Part shown: positions 40,435 through 53,460 of the stretch, piece by piece
How the letters are laid out: every line of letters starts with the position of its first letter
How positions within the stretch are numbered: the stretch's first letter is position 1
NCBI GenBank assembly: GCA_013396655.1
Contig: WBMV01000121.1
Span: forward strand, 620,001-684,000
Source: Campylorhamphus procurvoides
Lineage: Eukaryota > Chordata > Aves > Passeriformes > Dendrocolaptidae
DNA: 64,000 nucleotides
Reading direction: 5' to 3'
Program-made: the position numbers and the translations under genes
The notes under the pieces: generated by a model
The model's input: the letters and a program-made list of their open reading frames with translations, nothing else
Told to the model about the DNA's origin: nothing
Database searches by the model: none

Positions 40435-42113
40435 AGAATTTAGGATTCAGAGGGCAGAAGTTTTAAAATGCTAGCAGTTAGAACACTTTGGAAAGTGAGT
40501 CACAGTAAGTATGGACGGACTTGGGCTCAGCTGCAGCCTGGATGAGTTAGCACATCCTGGAGATATCTACCAGGAAGACAAAGGAGGCAGAGACAGTGAA
40601 AAGCAAGGAAGTCCCAGCCTAAAATATTTCATTTTCCTATATTTCTCTTCCTGGATATCACAAAACAGAAAGCAGAACAGATTTTTTGCAGAAGTTACTA
40701 GGATTTATTAAAGACAGGATATTGTTATGAAACATTCATGGCCCTCAACTTAGCAGTATTTCTCTTGGATGGGGAAACGAAGTAAATTTATTACATATCA
40801 GTGCCAAGAAGCTCATAATAAAAATACAGATTACAGTTCTCAGATTCATCAACTCAAACCAGATATTTTTGAAAAAACACGCCAGCAGGAAGAATGTAAG
40901 TCTCATAAGATACTTTCACTACCAAAGAAACATATGAAATACATATTTTGTCCAACAATAGGATACAAAGCAAGCTACTTGATTTAAAACCTCTGACACA
41001 AAGGCAGCCTGTGAAGACATGAGAAGGAGACCTCTTGTCATGTTATTCCAGGTGTGGGGTGCACAGAGAAAGATATATGTTAGACACGGGCAAAGCAAGC
41101 AGAGATTTTATTGCATCTCAAGTTGATGATTTTAAAAGGCTTGAAATAAATTAATAAAGCACGGATAAAGCAAGATAGAGAAATACTGCAAATTGTTGGG
41201 AAGCCAGGCTTCAGAAAAGCCACAGCAAACCTTCACATCAATTCTACCTTGATCATTTAGTCCCCTCTCCTCTTCTGTTTCTGACCTTCAATTCTTTCTT
41301 TAATGGGACATACCTAGTGAAGAATCAGACACAGAGGACTGATTTATTAAATTCCTAATAGGAAGGTCTGAATATTTCATTCTGCTTCTGCCACACTCCC
41401 TACAAAAGTAAAGATCTCTCTTCAAAACACTCACAGAGATTGCCTGTGTGGTCTCTGCATGGTTTTCCTGGCTCCAGGAAGACTTAACATATCAGCATGC
41501 TGTGAAAGAAGGAACTCATATGTCCTTAGGTATGATTGATTGTCACTACTGAAAGTTTCCATAAATCAGAGTGTAATGGACCAACCTTTTAACAACTCAT
41601 CTCTCCTCATTTACAGACATATTACCAAGGGAAAAAATTATTCTGCCAAGGATTTCCAGGAGTCCGAATTCCCTGTTCTTTCCACCTCATCTTCAGGAAA
41701 ACCAAAGCAAAACAAAGCAAGAAAAAAAATCTTCCCCCAAAGCCCCAAAACAAAGAAAAATTAAACAAACAAAAAAAGTAAGCACCAGAGTGTTTCTAAT
41801 TGCCTTCCAAAGTACAACAAACAAAAAAGTATTTAAAAATTGCTCTAGGTTGGGGAAGTCACTAACCATGAGATCTCTAGTGTGTGTCTGTGTTTAATAG
41901 AGAATGCAGTGGGCAAAAAAATAGAATATTAGTGACCATCCAAGAAAGATTTTATAAAAAGCAGGGTGGAAGGGAGTTTGTTTGGATTTAATGTTTCCCC
42001 AGAAGCATCTCTAGTCCAAACATTACACCACAGGTCAAATGGAGGGGAGCCAGAAAATTAAACTTTTAAAAAATAACCCCTCAAAAGGAAAGTGAAAGTG
42101 GCCAGTCCAGTTA

Positions 42114-42415
42114 GAAACATAGAATGGTTTGGGTTGAAAGGGACCTCAACAATCATCTAGTTCCAACCCCCCTGCCATAAGCAGGGACACCTTCCACTAG
42201 ACCAGATTGCTCAAAACCCCATCCCACCTTGAACACTGCCAAGAATGAGGCATGCACATCTCTGGGCAACCCATTCCAGTGCCTTGTCAGCCTCACAGTA
42301 AAGAATTTCTCCCTGGCATCTAATCTAAACCTACCCTCCTTCAGTTTGAAGCCATTCCCCTTTGTCCTATCACTACGTACCCTTGTAAAAAGTCCCTCTC
42401 CAGGTTCCTCCTTTT
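42114..42415 (-). mobile_element. CR1 LINE fragment, 3' end
   Basis: On the plus strand it begins with the reverse complement of the CR1 tail (ACATAGAATGGTTTGGGTTG), followed by AAGGGACCTCAACAATCATC and TTCCACTAGACCAG. It extends into ORF2, where the minus frame reads [20 protein letters not shown]. It lies in the CRADD intron in the same orientation as CRADD. Similarity to the common avian CR1 3' end is high, so it is probably one of the younger copies here. Confidence 0.94.
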
Positions 42416-43251
42416 GTGACCATGAAATGCAAATTCTATGATAAAACAAATTTGGTCTCTGGTACCATCACTGAGCATCAGTAAATACTGCAACCTACAC
42501 ATAGGAAATCCAACAGAAAAATATAGGTCCAGCTTGTAAAATTCTTCCTGACTGGTACTATTGCTTATATGTAAGCTTACATTAAAATACTTCAGTTTGG
42601 AATTGACAGTTTAAAATACGACACACTGCCTCTGTTGTAGCCCTACCTCGGTGCCTCCTTGCAGACAGAAAAGCTCAGCAAAGCACTCACATGAGACCAA
42701 CTGCCACCAAGATCAGAAAAACTGTATGGGGCAGCTGCCTTGGTAATATTTTATAGCCATAAGGTTTATCTTCCCAGTCTATTTCACACATTGCAATATT
42801 CACTTTACTTGAAATGTTCCTTCCAACTGAAGGAAGGTAACTTGTCTAACACCTGATAATGCTCAGGCACTACATCCTAATGTTTGTGTAGGTTCATTTC
42901 TCCTTTACAGCATTTCCCTGGATCTCAAGGTTGAAGATGCTGAGGGAAGAGAGATGGATGGCACTGAGCACTATGGCAATGGAAAGCAGTCACACATTGT
43001 CCTAGTAGATTCTCACAGGCAAGCCCTGCAATTCCACTCAATGCCTCTCAAATTGGCAAGGTCACAAAATCCTGTAAAACAATTTTACTTCTTCTCCAGC
43101 TGCTCTTTGAGACAGAGATGTGTGCCATTTAACAGGGAACCAGAGGGTTAAGCATTAAATTGCCTGAAAGACAGAGCGCTTGAGGCCCACAGGAGCTAAA
43201 TATCTTAATCAAAGAAAAGACAAATCCAACCTTCTTGTCGAGCATCATTGA

Positions 43252-43482
43252 GAAAGAAGTGATCTTAGCAGAGGAAGAAATGACCAGCAGCTTGAAGCAC
43301 TGAAGCAAGAAGTACAAGCTTTAGGGGAAAGTTCTGACCCAATCTCAGAGGACACTGAGAAGAGCTTTGAAAAGCTAATCTTTCCTGAGGCTAATGAAGC
43401 TGAAGAGAAATTCCTGAGAAGGCAGGGGAGTTGGCACATATCTACTCTGACATGTCATCTTGCAGGAAAAGCTGTAGCCTGA
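43252..43482 (+). pseudogene. Coding-like relic with predicted coiled-coil character (unassigned)
   Basis: A 76-codon frame without ATG is bounded by TGA at 43249 and TGA at 43480. Its translation is rich in Glu, Lys, Gln and Leu. The core QQLEALKQEVQALGESSD has leucines in a spacing that suits a coiled coil. Such an ordered, highly charged segment is less typical of chance DNA than its neighbours, and I read it as a possible remnant of a processed gene copy or transposon ORF. I could not name a parent. Without a start, splice sites or a poly(A) tail it could also be noise. Confidence 0.2.
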
Positions 43483-43901
43483 TAAAGTAGGAAAGAAAAA
43501 AAACTGAGAAAAGACAAGTTCTGTATTTGGAATTGACCTAGAGGGGAACACCTGCTCCAATACTGCAAGCTGAGAACTTCAAACTTTAGAAGCAAGCAAG
43601 CTCTGCACTTCTGGAGAGAAAGAGGCAAATGTAAATAACAGTCCAGGGAAAAGATGCTGATGAAAGGCATTGTGTTTTGTGCATAAAAAGAGAAAACTGG
43701 TCCAAACAGCTAAGGGTTCCAGAGGTCTGAACAAATGAAAAGTGGGAAGTACAACTTGGAAGATTTTAAAAACGATTTTCATGGGACCTTCAGAGCCTTT
43801 CCTGAAAGCTGAGGCTCCCTCTATGCTGTGCACAGGGTGAGACTTCTGAGAGCATGGTCTACAATAGCTGGCAGAGTGAGCGAGAAATAAAGAAATGAGA
43901 A

Positions 43902-44420
43902 ATGCTGAGCCATACGCCCCTCAATAATATTACACAGGGCCACAAGGAGGTATGTCGCCATGGTTCTCAACCTAGAATCCTCTTCCAGAGAGGGATAAAC
44001 ATTTCAAAAGCAAGCAATATCACAGTCCTTGCAATGAAATATGAGGACTTACTGCTGCCAGTGACCCCCTTCACCCAACATCCCTACACACTCACAATTC
44101 ATTTCCAACGAACCTCTCAGTTCCCAGAAGACTGTGCTAACCTCTCTGTCTCTGTCAGTGAAGTAGTCGTCTGGCTGCCCTCAGGCACCAAAAGCATGCA
44201 TGGCTTGCTAGCCTCCTGCCTCAGTGTCCACAACCAGTGGTTGATCAACGGCCTGCAAATGACTAGTGAAATTCTCAGTGTGAGCTGCAAAAGGAGAAGA
44301 GTCTTCAGCAGGCTGCAGCAGAACTTCCTATCCCAACAGTCAGAGGAAGCAAGAGAGGAAATGGGAAAATTGAGTCAATTGAGGAAACCATCCTGGCCTG
44401 GAATGTCTTTGGTTTCTTAA
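43902..44420 (+). CDS. Unassigned 172-codon ORF (hypothetical)
   Basis: An ATG-to-TAA frame of 172 codons lies in the inferred CRADD intron, antisense to CRADD, about 420 nt after the coding-like stretch at 43252-43482. The product has four N-x-S/T sequons in the first 90 residues (NNITQ, NISK, NITV, NLSV), few cysteines and a charged Q/E/R-rich C terminus (RRRVFSRLQQNFLSQQSEEAREE). There is no signal peptide or clear transmembrane helix. I do not recognise a family. Together with the upstream segment it could be parts of one decayed inserted gene, but chance is not excluded. Confidence 0.2.
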   Translation: MLSHTPLNNITQGHKEVCRHGSQPRILFQRGINISKASNITVLAMKYEDLLLPVTPFTQHPYTLTIHFQRTSQFPEDCANLSVSVSEVVVWLPSGTKSMHGLLASCLSVHNQWLINGLQMTSEILSVSCKRRRVFSRLQQNFLSQQSEEAREEMGKLSQLRKPSWPGMSLVS

Positions 44421-44678
44421 CTGCCTGATGTAAAAAGAAAACAAACAAACAAGAAAAAATCCCAACCAACCAAAGAAAAACACAAAAGGAGAAGAAGAAG
44501 GAAAAAAAGGCTGTGGTAGAAAAGGCACAATCAATCAATTAGTCAGTCATTTCCACTTTAAATTTTTCGGTAACTGCTTGGCAGTATTTTCTATGTAAGG
44601 GACATTACTGCTGCTGAAAGATTTCTCAGATGTCAGAGAATTCCCTTTGACGACAAACTCTCCTGGACAAGCTCCAGT

Positions 44679-44809
44679 NNNNNNNNNNNNNNNNNNNNNN
44701 NNNNNNNNNNNNNNNNNNNNNNNNNNNNNNNNNNNNNNNNNNNNNNNNNNNNNNNNNNNNNNNNNNNNNNNNNNNNNNNNNNNNNNNNNNNNNNNNNNNN
44801 NNNNNNNNN
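44679..44809. other. Assembly gap, 131 N
   Basis: There are 131 undetermined bases. The flanking sequences resemble each other (GTCAGAGAATTCCCTTTGA before the gap and GTCAGGGCAATTTCCCTTTGA after it), and TCCAGT occurs exactly at both edges. This suggests the assembler failed across a local repeat. Open frames running through the N stretch are not meaningful. Confidence 0.98.
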
Positions 44810-46793
44810 TCCAGTCAGGGCAATTTCCCTTTGAAAGCCCTTACAACTTGTTAATTTGTTCAAGCATTCCGAGTCTTAAAAGCAAAGCCACTTGGCTATC
44901 CATCGAACTTCCAAACCTGATACACTGAGAGAGACTGCTGAAGTGTAGGATGTGACCTGAATACTCCGCCTTTACCGAAAACATTTGCACATGTCCTTGG
45001 TGTGTCTCCTACAGGTCTGTACACAAGCTGTGTTTAAGAATAATTTTGTCTGTTACTGAACTCCAGTCTCATTTGGATTTTAACTTGGTAGCTGAAAGCT
45101 AGCAGTCCTTACACAGAAAAGTAAATAGGTATAAGTAAAGAGAAGCACTGCAATCTTTTATATTCTGACAATCTAAACTCCTCCAGAACTTCTAAAATCT
45201 AAATAATTTGATATTTGGCCATTGCTTTGAATTTAGGCATCTTTTCCTACAGAAAATATTGTGGGCTTTTAGTCAATCCCATGAGTTCTGTAAAGATTTA
45301 CAAGATAAGGAATTTGTGACCTGGTTCTGCAAGCAGGCAGCAGTATATTCCACTTATTAAAACCATTAAAGCATATTTGAACATCACAGCAGTTCTGCCA
45401 TCTTCTGCTCTGATGCTGAATGACGGTGTCCTCTGAGGTCACCTTCTAAAATTTGCACATTAACCAAATCAGCCTTGCAGGTTTGTTGGAAATCTAGAAA
45501 GCTTTGCCAAGAAACTAGAAAATGTTCCTCCCAATTTACATCTTCCCTTCAAGCCAGCTGCCTTACAAGTCAAGCAACGCACATATATACACAACAGGAC
45601 TTAGTCCAAACTGAAGAGCAGAATACGGCTAAACTCTAATTATTAATGCAAGAACAGAGCAAACTCCCACAAAGGGACATACAGGCCAGCCAACACATAA
45701 GTAGGATTACGAACATTAATGACAAAGAGGCAAATTTTAATGATGGTACATAGGCATCTTCATTATGAAACAATGCCTAAAAATATCTGCTCCCAAGCTT
45801 CAAAACATGGTTACTATGCCAGTAACAGAGGAACTGCAATCACAGCATTTGGTGGCTTTGTCTTATTTTTCTTTGTTGGTTATGCTGGCAAATCGCATAT
45901 GAGGACAGATGATAAATATTCCTCACACTGGAGAATGCTCTAATGCTTTCTGATAGAGAGATCTAAACGATGCAGTTTCTCTTTCTTTGTGTGTGTATGT
46001 TGAGGGGTTTTTAGCTTTGAAACGGGAAGTGCTCATCAGCTGCAAAGTGTTCCTTTAATATCACCCATGCAACAATTATCTCCACAATAACCATCATTAC
46101 ATTAAATTACATGCTATCCTTCCTCATCTCAGTGTGAAGACTAGCTGTAGAAAAAAACAAGACAAAAACCCCAACCCATTGAAAAGCCATTGTACAGTAC
46201 CGTGCCTACACCATCAAGGTAAATATACTTCCTGCAGGGAAACTAAGTATCATTTAAGAATTGCCTGTCTTTGTTGGGAGTCCTAAATGAAACCGAAGTG
46301 AAGGCCCCTCACCTATTCCAATATTCACTTCACTGTAATGATGCAGTACTAATGCTGAAAATGCATACGTATTACTGCATAATTCAAGAGTACACAGTCA
46401 TGAGGAGCTAAATAGTGAAGATGATTTTGCTTTCAGCATTTTCTTAATTTTTAATAATTTTCTTAGCAACCCAAACATTTTCCTGGGGTCTTTTTCAATA
46501 CTGAACAGGGGTTTATATATTCCACTACTTCTTCTGAATAACCAGTAATAGTTTGGGTTTTTTCTATTTCATTTTAAAGGTTTATTTGTATTTGCTGACT
46601 TTTAACAAACTCATATACCTCTTGACATTCTGATGTTTTATAGTGAAATTTGCAAAACACACATTCAAGGAAAACATGGCAGTGTAAGTAAAGTCAGATT
46701 CAGTGTACGTAATAACTGAGAAGAGAGTTAATTTGGTGACACTGAATAGAAAACAGTTCATAGCTATGCATGCATTTTAGCATTCTGAAAAAT

Positions 46794-46814
46794 AAAAAAA
46801 AAAAGAAAAAAAAA
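46794..46814. repeat. A-rich tract (A11 G A9)
   Basis: Two adenine runs are separated by one G and directly preceded by AAT, so an AATAAA sits at the start. It could be the tail of an old retroposed sequence, but nothing upstream is recognisable as one. Confidence 0.75.
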
Positions 46815-48844
46815 GGCTCCAATGAGTTTCAAGATTTTATGGGCAAGGTGTGCTCCTTGTTGATGGATAACTCTGCAGCAAGGCCATGAGCAGCCACAGC
46901 CCCATGAGCAGAGGCACAGAGAGGCTGCACAATGGAGGTGAACGCTGATGGAACAGAACAGAAAGATGAAGAGTCGTGCTTCAGGATCTGCAGCCCCAGA
47001 GCACAGCTTGAATAGTGAATGACAAATCTCGGTGTTTTTGGACAGGGAAGCTTGGGCAGACATCTTCCCATCTGTAGCAGTGTCCTGCCCCACACCGGGC
47101 TCTGTGTTGCTGGAGCCTTGGGCTCATCCACCTGTTTATAACTTTGTGAAGTCCTGGGTAAGCTGGACCAGTAATAATCATCATGTGAATAACCAGTATA
47201 TTCACTGTAAAGAACATGGAACTGATTTTGCTGTTTGACATACATTTAGGTTGCAAAGCAAGCATCAGCTGCTGATGTCTCAATGAATAGAGCATATTGC
47301 CAACTCTATCCCAGCCAGTTTGCATCTCTGAGAGTGGTCATGACCTTTTCTTCAGCCTTTAGAAATCTTGTTGGAAAGTGGGGGAACTGGTTGAGAAAAA
47401 AAGGACCACAAGGAACAAGACAATGATCAGTGTCCCCGAACTCATATGCCTGGAATTAAAATGTTATTATTGTCACCTTTGGCAGCAATGAGATGCATCA
47501 CAGGAAACCCCACTGATGTTTATCAGCTTTCTATCAGCTTTCATGAATTTCCCTTCTACTCTGCAAGTTCACAAGTTTATTTTTAATTCCTGAAAGTGAA
47601 GAGCTAACAGAGATACTCCATACTGAGAGCATCACTTTGGGAGTTTGAGAACCCTTGTATTTCCAGAGAAACAATGAATCTACTTAATTTTCATGTCAAG
47701 CATGGCAGAGATAATGTTCACCAAGATCTCCACTGTGCACTTTTTATAAAAGTGAGAATACAGTACCGTATTTATGGTTCAGAGTTCCAAAGCACTCATA
47801 CGATGTTTCTAAATGCCATGTTGAAAACTACATACTCAACTGAGTTTCCCAAATTATCCTGGAAACATCAATGACCAAATCTTCAACTGGGATGCCAGTA
47901 AGCTAAGAAGGAAAACCTCCTGGAGGAGTTTAACTCATCTGTCAACTGGGAGAGCACAAACCAGCATGAAAGCTTTTCTGTAAATCTGCTGTTAAAATAA
48001 GGAGCAGGTGCACTGAAGCCAGAGCTTTGAGGAACACAGATAACATCTAGCAAACAGCAGCACATTCATAAATGTCAAGGTATCTTACAGCACAATAAAG
48101 CACATCTAGATTGTCATAACTGGATTTTATTTCAGGTCATGTAGCACTAATGGCAACAATCTTTAACAAGAATACTTTTTAACCATAATGTTTATCATAG
48201 CTCCTAGACAACAGGAGAGATGACATTACTGCATTTGTTTAGGGCACAGCACAATACCCAAGAAAATAACATATTCTAGGCTATTTCCAGTTTCTTTTCT
48301 TTCTCTTGGGCAGAACTTACAGTGTGTACACTGCAAGACAGTAGGAATTTAATTGTACTACATTTGGAACCATGTGGAGGAATCATACACAAAACTGTAC
48401 TGTGCAGAAGTTGATTAGTATTGTCATTTATTTATTTGCAACATTCAAAAGTAAGCAGATGAAAGGAAAAAGGGAGATAATCTTTATCTACCAAACAAAT
48501 CTAGAAAGGACAAATTTGAAGTCTAATAACAATAACTGATTGGATACATTCCAAGGTCCATCTCGCTACCACGGTGTTGTAATAGGATCACATTTGCTTT
48601 ATTCTTTCATATCCTCATTGAAAAGACAAGCAGACACACAGAACAGGAGTGACCCTGACAAACAATACCATAAAAAAAACCCCTACTGCAGTATGGGACA
48701 GTTACACATAATTAAAGAAAATACAATTTGACCTCTACCTTCCAAAGAAACACACATTATACACTGAACCTCCTTTTAATACACATCAAGCTTGTCACTG
48801 CCTGGCATATACAACTGCACCCTCGGTGAAATCTTGGCATGAAG

Positions 48845-49140
48845 AATCCCATGACCTCTGAATAATTTAGACTGGAAGGAACCTCAGAAAATTCCCAGTT
48901 CAGCCTCTTGCTCAGAGTAGAATCAGCTGTGAGATCAGATCAGGTGAGCCTTGAAAACCTCCAAGAACAAACACTGCACAGCCTCTATGGAAAAACACTG
49001 CTTAACCATCCTGATGGACAAAAGGTTTCTCTCTAAGTCCAGTCTGAACTCCTCTTGTTTCAATTTATAACTGTTGACTCTTAGGCTACCATTCTGCATC
49101 ACTGTGAATAGCCTCTCCTTGACTGCTCCCATTTTCTACA
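48845..49140 (-). mobile_element. CR1 LINE fragment, 3' end, diverged
   Basis: The minus frame at 48935-49132 reads KERLFTVMQNGSLRVNSYKL and then KQEEFRLDLERN, matching the CR1 ORF2 C terminus in a different subfamily from the other copies. The 3' part carries the AGACTGGAAGGAACCTC block as seen on the plus strand. Subfamily-type differences and substitutions suggest an older insertion. It lies in the CRADD intron, sense with CRADD. Confidence 0.88.
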
Positions 49141-52100
49141 AAATTCTCCTTTTTTTGTGCTGCCTACAAAACTTCTGCAATATTCAGAGCATGGAGATGC
49201 TGAATTCAGGGCATACTATCTTGCTGACAAATAGCACTTTATAATGCACTGTGAACCATGGTGGTTTGTTGGTTTGTTAAGTGATTTCAGTGGTGTAAAT
49301 AAGGGTTGGGAATTCTGAGAGGCCCAGCAGATTAAGATTTCTGTTTCCTGGCCTAAATGACAAATAATTTGTTTTTCCATAACTCAGGAGATGGAATTGT
49401 TTCCAGCTAATTTGGTAAGAAGCAATGGAGTGCTTGATGTGCTAACTGGGCAGCTTGGAATGTGTTGAGAAGGTGGAAAAACCAAGATATAGGATGATGA
49501 GAGTATTTGAATATGACATTATGAGATAAAAAGTTAGGATAAGATATTTGTAGGGTCATCATGACACTAATTATATTCAAAATTGAAAAGCAGGGCATAT
49601 GTAATATAAATGGGTTCATAAAAAAAAAAAATCAAAGCCGGTGGTTTTATTTACATGGCTTATAAAAGCCCACGTATGTGGAGCTTCCTCCAAAATGGTG
49701 ACTCTACCTCTTTATCTTAACAGAACAGTATGATGTAAAATTGAAGTATAAAAGGGATCTTAAAACACTGGTGGAGTTATGCATTTTAAGTGTATCCTCT
49801 TTGATTTTAGTAACAAAGAAAGTTTCTGTTTACACAAAACAGTAACTTCCTTTTAGGTATCAAATTATATATTCTTTGCTATGACAATTTATGTAAAGTA
49901 TGACTTAGAACAGGAACCATCTGCAAAATTAAGATGGTGCTTTGCATTTACATAATGATACCTTTTTAGTCCCTAAGTCCATAATAAAATGTATATACTA
50001 AAAATAACAACAAAAACACACCACTTACATAAATGTGTCACAGTCAAAACTAAATCTCACAAGAAATACCAATTTCCCAATAACACATTAGTTCCTGTCA
50101 TCTCCTAGCCCTACACGGAAGGATCAGAGCTGTTCCTGTGCCCTGAACAGAAGTTCCTAGGAATTATAATTGACCAATTTCTGAAACACATTATAAATGC
50201 CATTTTTATTTTTAGACCAGTTATTTAAATGAAAAACTTTTCTCATAGTTGGAGTTTCCATAAGTGGGTCAGATAACAGCAGGTAATCTGCTTGGAAATT
50301 CATGCCTGAGATTTCTAGAGAAGATTTATTGGAGTTCAGCAGGACCTGAACCCCGATGGACTGACAAGGTTTTTTGAAGTCTCAGACTTGGTTCACAACA
50401 GTCTGTTATTTCTGATTCAAGGGACTATGGACATATTTCAGTATGATGTCAAACACTGTCACTGCCCCATATGCAGAGATAAAACTATGGCCTGGCTAAT
50501 GGAGCCTAAGTGTACTTTCTGCTGTCATAAGATAATTTCACAAAATTATATGGGATTCTTAATTGCTTCACACATTATTAATTCACAGCTGAGTCATCTT
50601 CAAGCCTTACACACACCCAGGATCACAAGAAGAAAACAACATGTGTTTGTTTTGCCTTCCATCTGAAGATCAGAGGGTACCTTATCCACACTGCCCTGCC
50701 TTTATTAATTAGCCAAATGTTTTCTGTATTTTATAAATGGACATGTTGAGCTACAGTACTTTTGTTCCTTTAATGTTTTCTGTATACCCAACTCAGACTT
50801 CAAGCAGGCATTATACAAGTGTGACACTAGCTGAACTTCAAGGTCCAGCATTGGAGTGCTTTTGCAGTGGTACAGCTGGGCTCCTGCATACCCTTGACTG
50901 CTCTCAGACAGAGGGACCTGGGGACGGGTTACCACCACCAAAGGATCTCTCTGGCAAAACCTCAGGAGGAGATGCAAAGTGGTCTGTGGGCTGGACAACT
51001 GTGTGTCTTATCAGAAGTATCTATTAGCCACAATCTTCCCAGGCACATGCTGCTTTTCACCCCATCTTGTGATGGATGAGTGCTACAGCAACAGAAGGTG
51101 GCAGGCTGGATGAGGGGCCATGTGTGATCTAGTGATAGATGCTGAACCCCCATGTTCTGTGTAACGCTTTGCATTATCACAAGCCATTTTATTTCAGATT
51201 GTTGCCCTTGCACCAGGTTCAGTTGTGTTGGAATACAGGACAGATTTATGTCTGGCTACAGTGTATCTACCAGGAAATCTTTTAGTCTTTTCTAAATAGA
51301 AATATTTAACTTGTCAACAAGCAGTTTCCTCCAAAGGTTAGAAACCTCTCATTAAAAATATGAACTCTGTATTTAATTTGAAATTTTCTGACTTCAGATT
51401 CTAGCCACCAACTTATGTTATACCTTGTTGCTGTTAAAGCGACCTTTTAGTAACCTCTTATTTTAGTATCACATATTTTCTCCCCATGAAAGCACTTAGA
51501 CATTAAAATGACCAATACTCTAGTTTTATTTTAAGAAAAGAATTCAAACTCTTAAGTTTAACATTCTCCTTAAGTAATTGAAGGTCGTGTAAAAAATATC
51601 CTGTTGCCCCTCATTTCTTCATTCTCTTAATTAGAGCCAAATGTTAGAAATATCCTTAGAAAGACAGAAATAGGCAAGACATCCCCGCTTGGCCTAGTTA
51701 CACAGCATGACTCAGTGGTGGTCACAGAATTGCAACATATTAAAACTTATTTTGAAAAAAAAGAGATTTACTTATGCAGGCAGTGAGCCAAAGTTACTCA
51801 CTGTAAATCTAGTATAGTATTGACCACTTACAAAATATTAACCAGCAGAGAAGTTAAAAAATTTTACTACAACAAGAGGAAACAAAGAATACCCCAGTTG
51901 GGTACATAAAATCATAAACTCCTGATTTCACTCTAATTTAACTTACAATAGGAAAAGAATCAGTCACATTTGATGAACCATAATATTCCAGTGCTATATG
52001 GAATATTAGTGCTTCTTCCCTTTAATACCTAAAGATTTCATAAATTATTACCCCTAACCTGTTTCACCCAAAATTCAAGAATAATTTTTGCACTTCCCTT

Positions 52101-52394
52101 TTTTTCACAACTAGAATTTAAAAAAAAGAGAAAAGAAAAAAAGAGAAAGCTTGAGAAGGTCCACTAGTTATTTTTTAAATTAACTTAAAATACATTTTTT
52201 CATCTTAAAAGTGGCCAGCTTCCGGCTTCAAATTGCATCTGAGTTTCACCGTCTATGGAGATTTGGCCAGCTAATTAGCAAATTCACTGGATGAGAAAGT
52301 AATGCAACAGTGTATCAGATGTTCTTTTATCCTCAGTGCTTTCTTGGCAACCTGATAATTCAACCTGACAGCCTTCTAAAATGAGATGACTGCC

Positions 52395-53460
52395 TGGTGG
52401 TGAGGGAAGAGCAGTGGATATTGTTTATTTCAATTCAGTAACGCCTTTGACACTGTAGACCAGCAATGTGGTTTCGTCCAGTTGAGGGGTCAGTGAACTG
52501 AAAATGAACCTGTTGACCTTTAAGGCACAAAGACTGACAAAACACAAGTCACTAGTGGTGTACCCCAGCAGAAGACTATTTATGGGGCAAAGACTATTTA
52601 TCCTCTTCATCAATGATCTGGGTACTGGGACTGTGGGCGCCCTCAGAAAGTCCACAGATGATGCAAAACTGGGAGCAGTGTGTGATGCATCAGTGTCTTG
52701 CTGCCATCCAGAAAGACCTGGGCAGATTGGAGAAATGGGCCAACCTCATGCAGGTCAGCAAAGGGAAACTCCATGTCCTGGACACAGGCTGGGAAGCAGC
52801 TCCCCACAGAAGAACCTGGGGATTTTGATGAACAAGCTGTCTATGAGCCAACAATGCAACCCTGCAGCAAAGCAGGCCAATGGTGTCCAGTGTTGCATTA
52901 GGCAGAGCATCACCAGGACATCAAGGGAAATGATCCCTCCACTCTCCTCAGCCCTGATGAGGCACAGCTGAGGGGCTGTGTCCAGTGCTGAGGTCCCACA
53001 AAAAAGAGAGACATAGATTTGGTGGACTGAGTTCACCAAAGGACCATGAAGATAATGAGAGGGCTTGAAACAGCTGACATACAAAGAGAGGCTGAGAGAG
53101 CTGGGAGTGTTCACCCTGGAGCAGCTCAGGGTCATGATATCCATGTGCGTAAATACCCAATGGGGGGAAGCAAGAAGGATAGAACTCTTCTCAGTTGTGC
53201 CCAGAGACAGGATAACAAGCGATGGGCAGAAATTCAAGTACAGGAAACTTAAATTGAACACAAGAAAACTTTTTACTGAGTGATTGAACACTGGACCAGG
53301 TTGCCCAGAGAGGCTGAGGAGTCTCCATCCTTGGAGATGCTCAGAATCTCATGGGTCACAGTCTGAGCAGTGTGTTTTGTCTGACCCTGATCTCAGCAGA
53401 AGTGTTGGAGTAGATGATGTCCAAGGGTATGCCTCAACCATTCTGTGATGCTGTGACTAT
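52395..53460 (+). mobile_element. CR1 LINE fragment with degenerate reverse transcriptase
   Basis: A CR1 piece of about 1.07 kb covers the middle and end of the ORF2 reverse transcriptase plus the 3' UTR. DIVYFN...VTPLT at the start corresponds to the RT motif containing the first catalytic Asp. FILFINDLG follows, then S-T-D-D at 52651-52662 where CR1 normally has F-A-D-D. Later ERLRELGVFTLEQLRVM and a tail with ATTCTGTGATGCTGTGAC are seen. Frameshifts split the frame into at least three parts, and part of the RT between the first two motifs is missing or scrambled. It is antisense to CRADD. Confidence 0.93.

Noticed and set aside
44633..44928. ORFs running through the N block on both strands
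   Set aside because: They exist only because N codons are not read as stops.
50388..50666. Cys/His cluster (CHCPICRDK ... CTFCCHK) that looks RING-like
   Set aside because: The spacing does not complete a RING or other zinc-finger pattern, and the frame has no context of a gene. Probably chance.
52755..53291. 178-codon minus-strand ORF
   Set aside because: It is the antisense shadow of the CR1 fragment on the plus strand.
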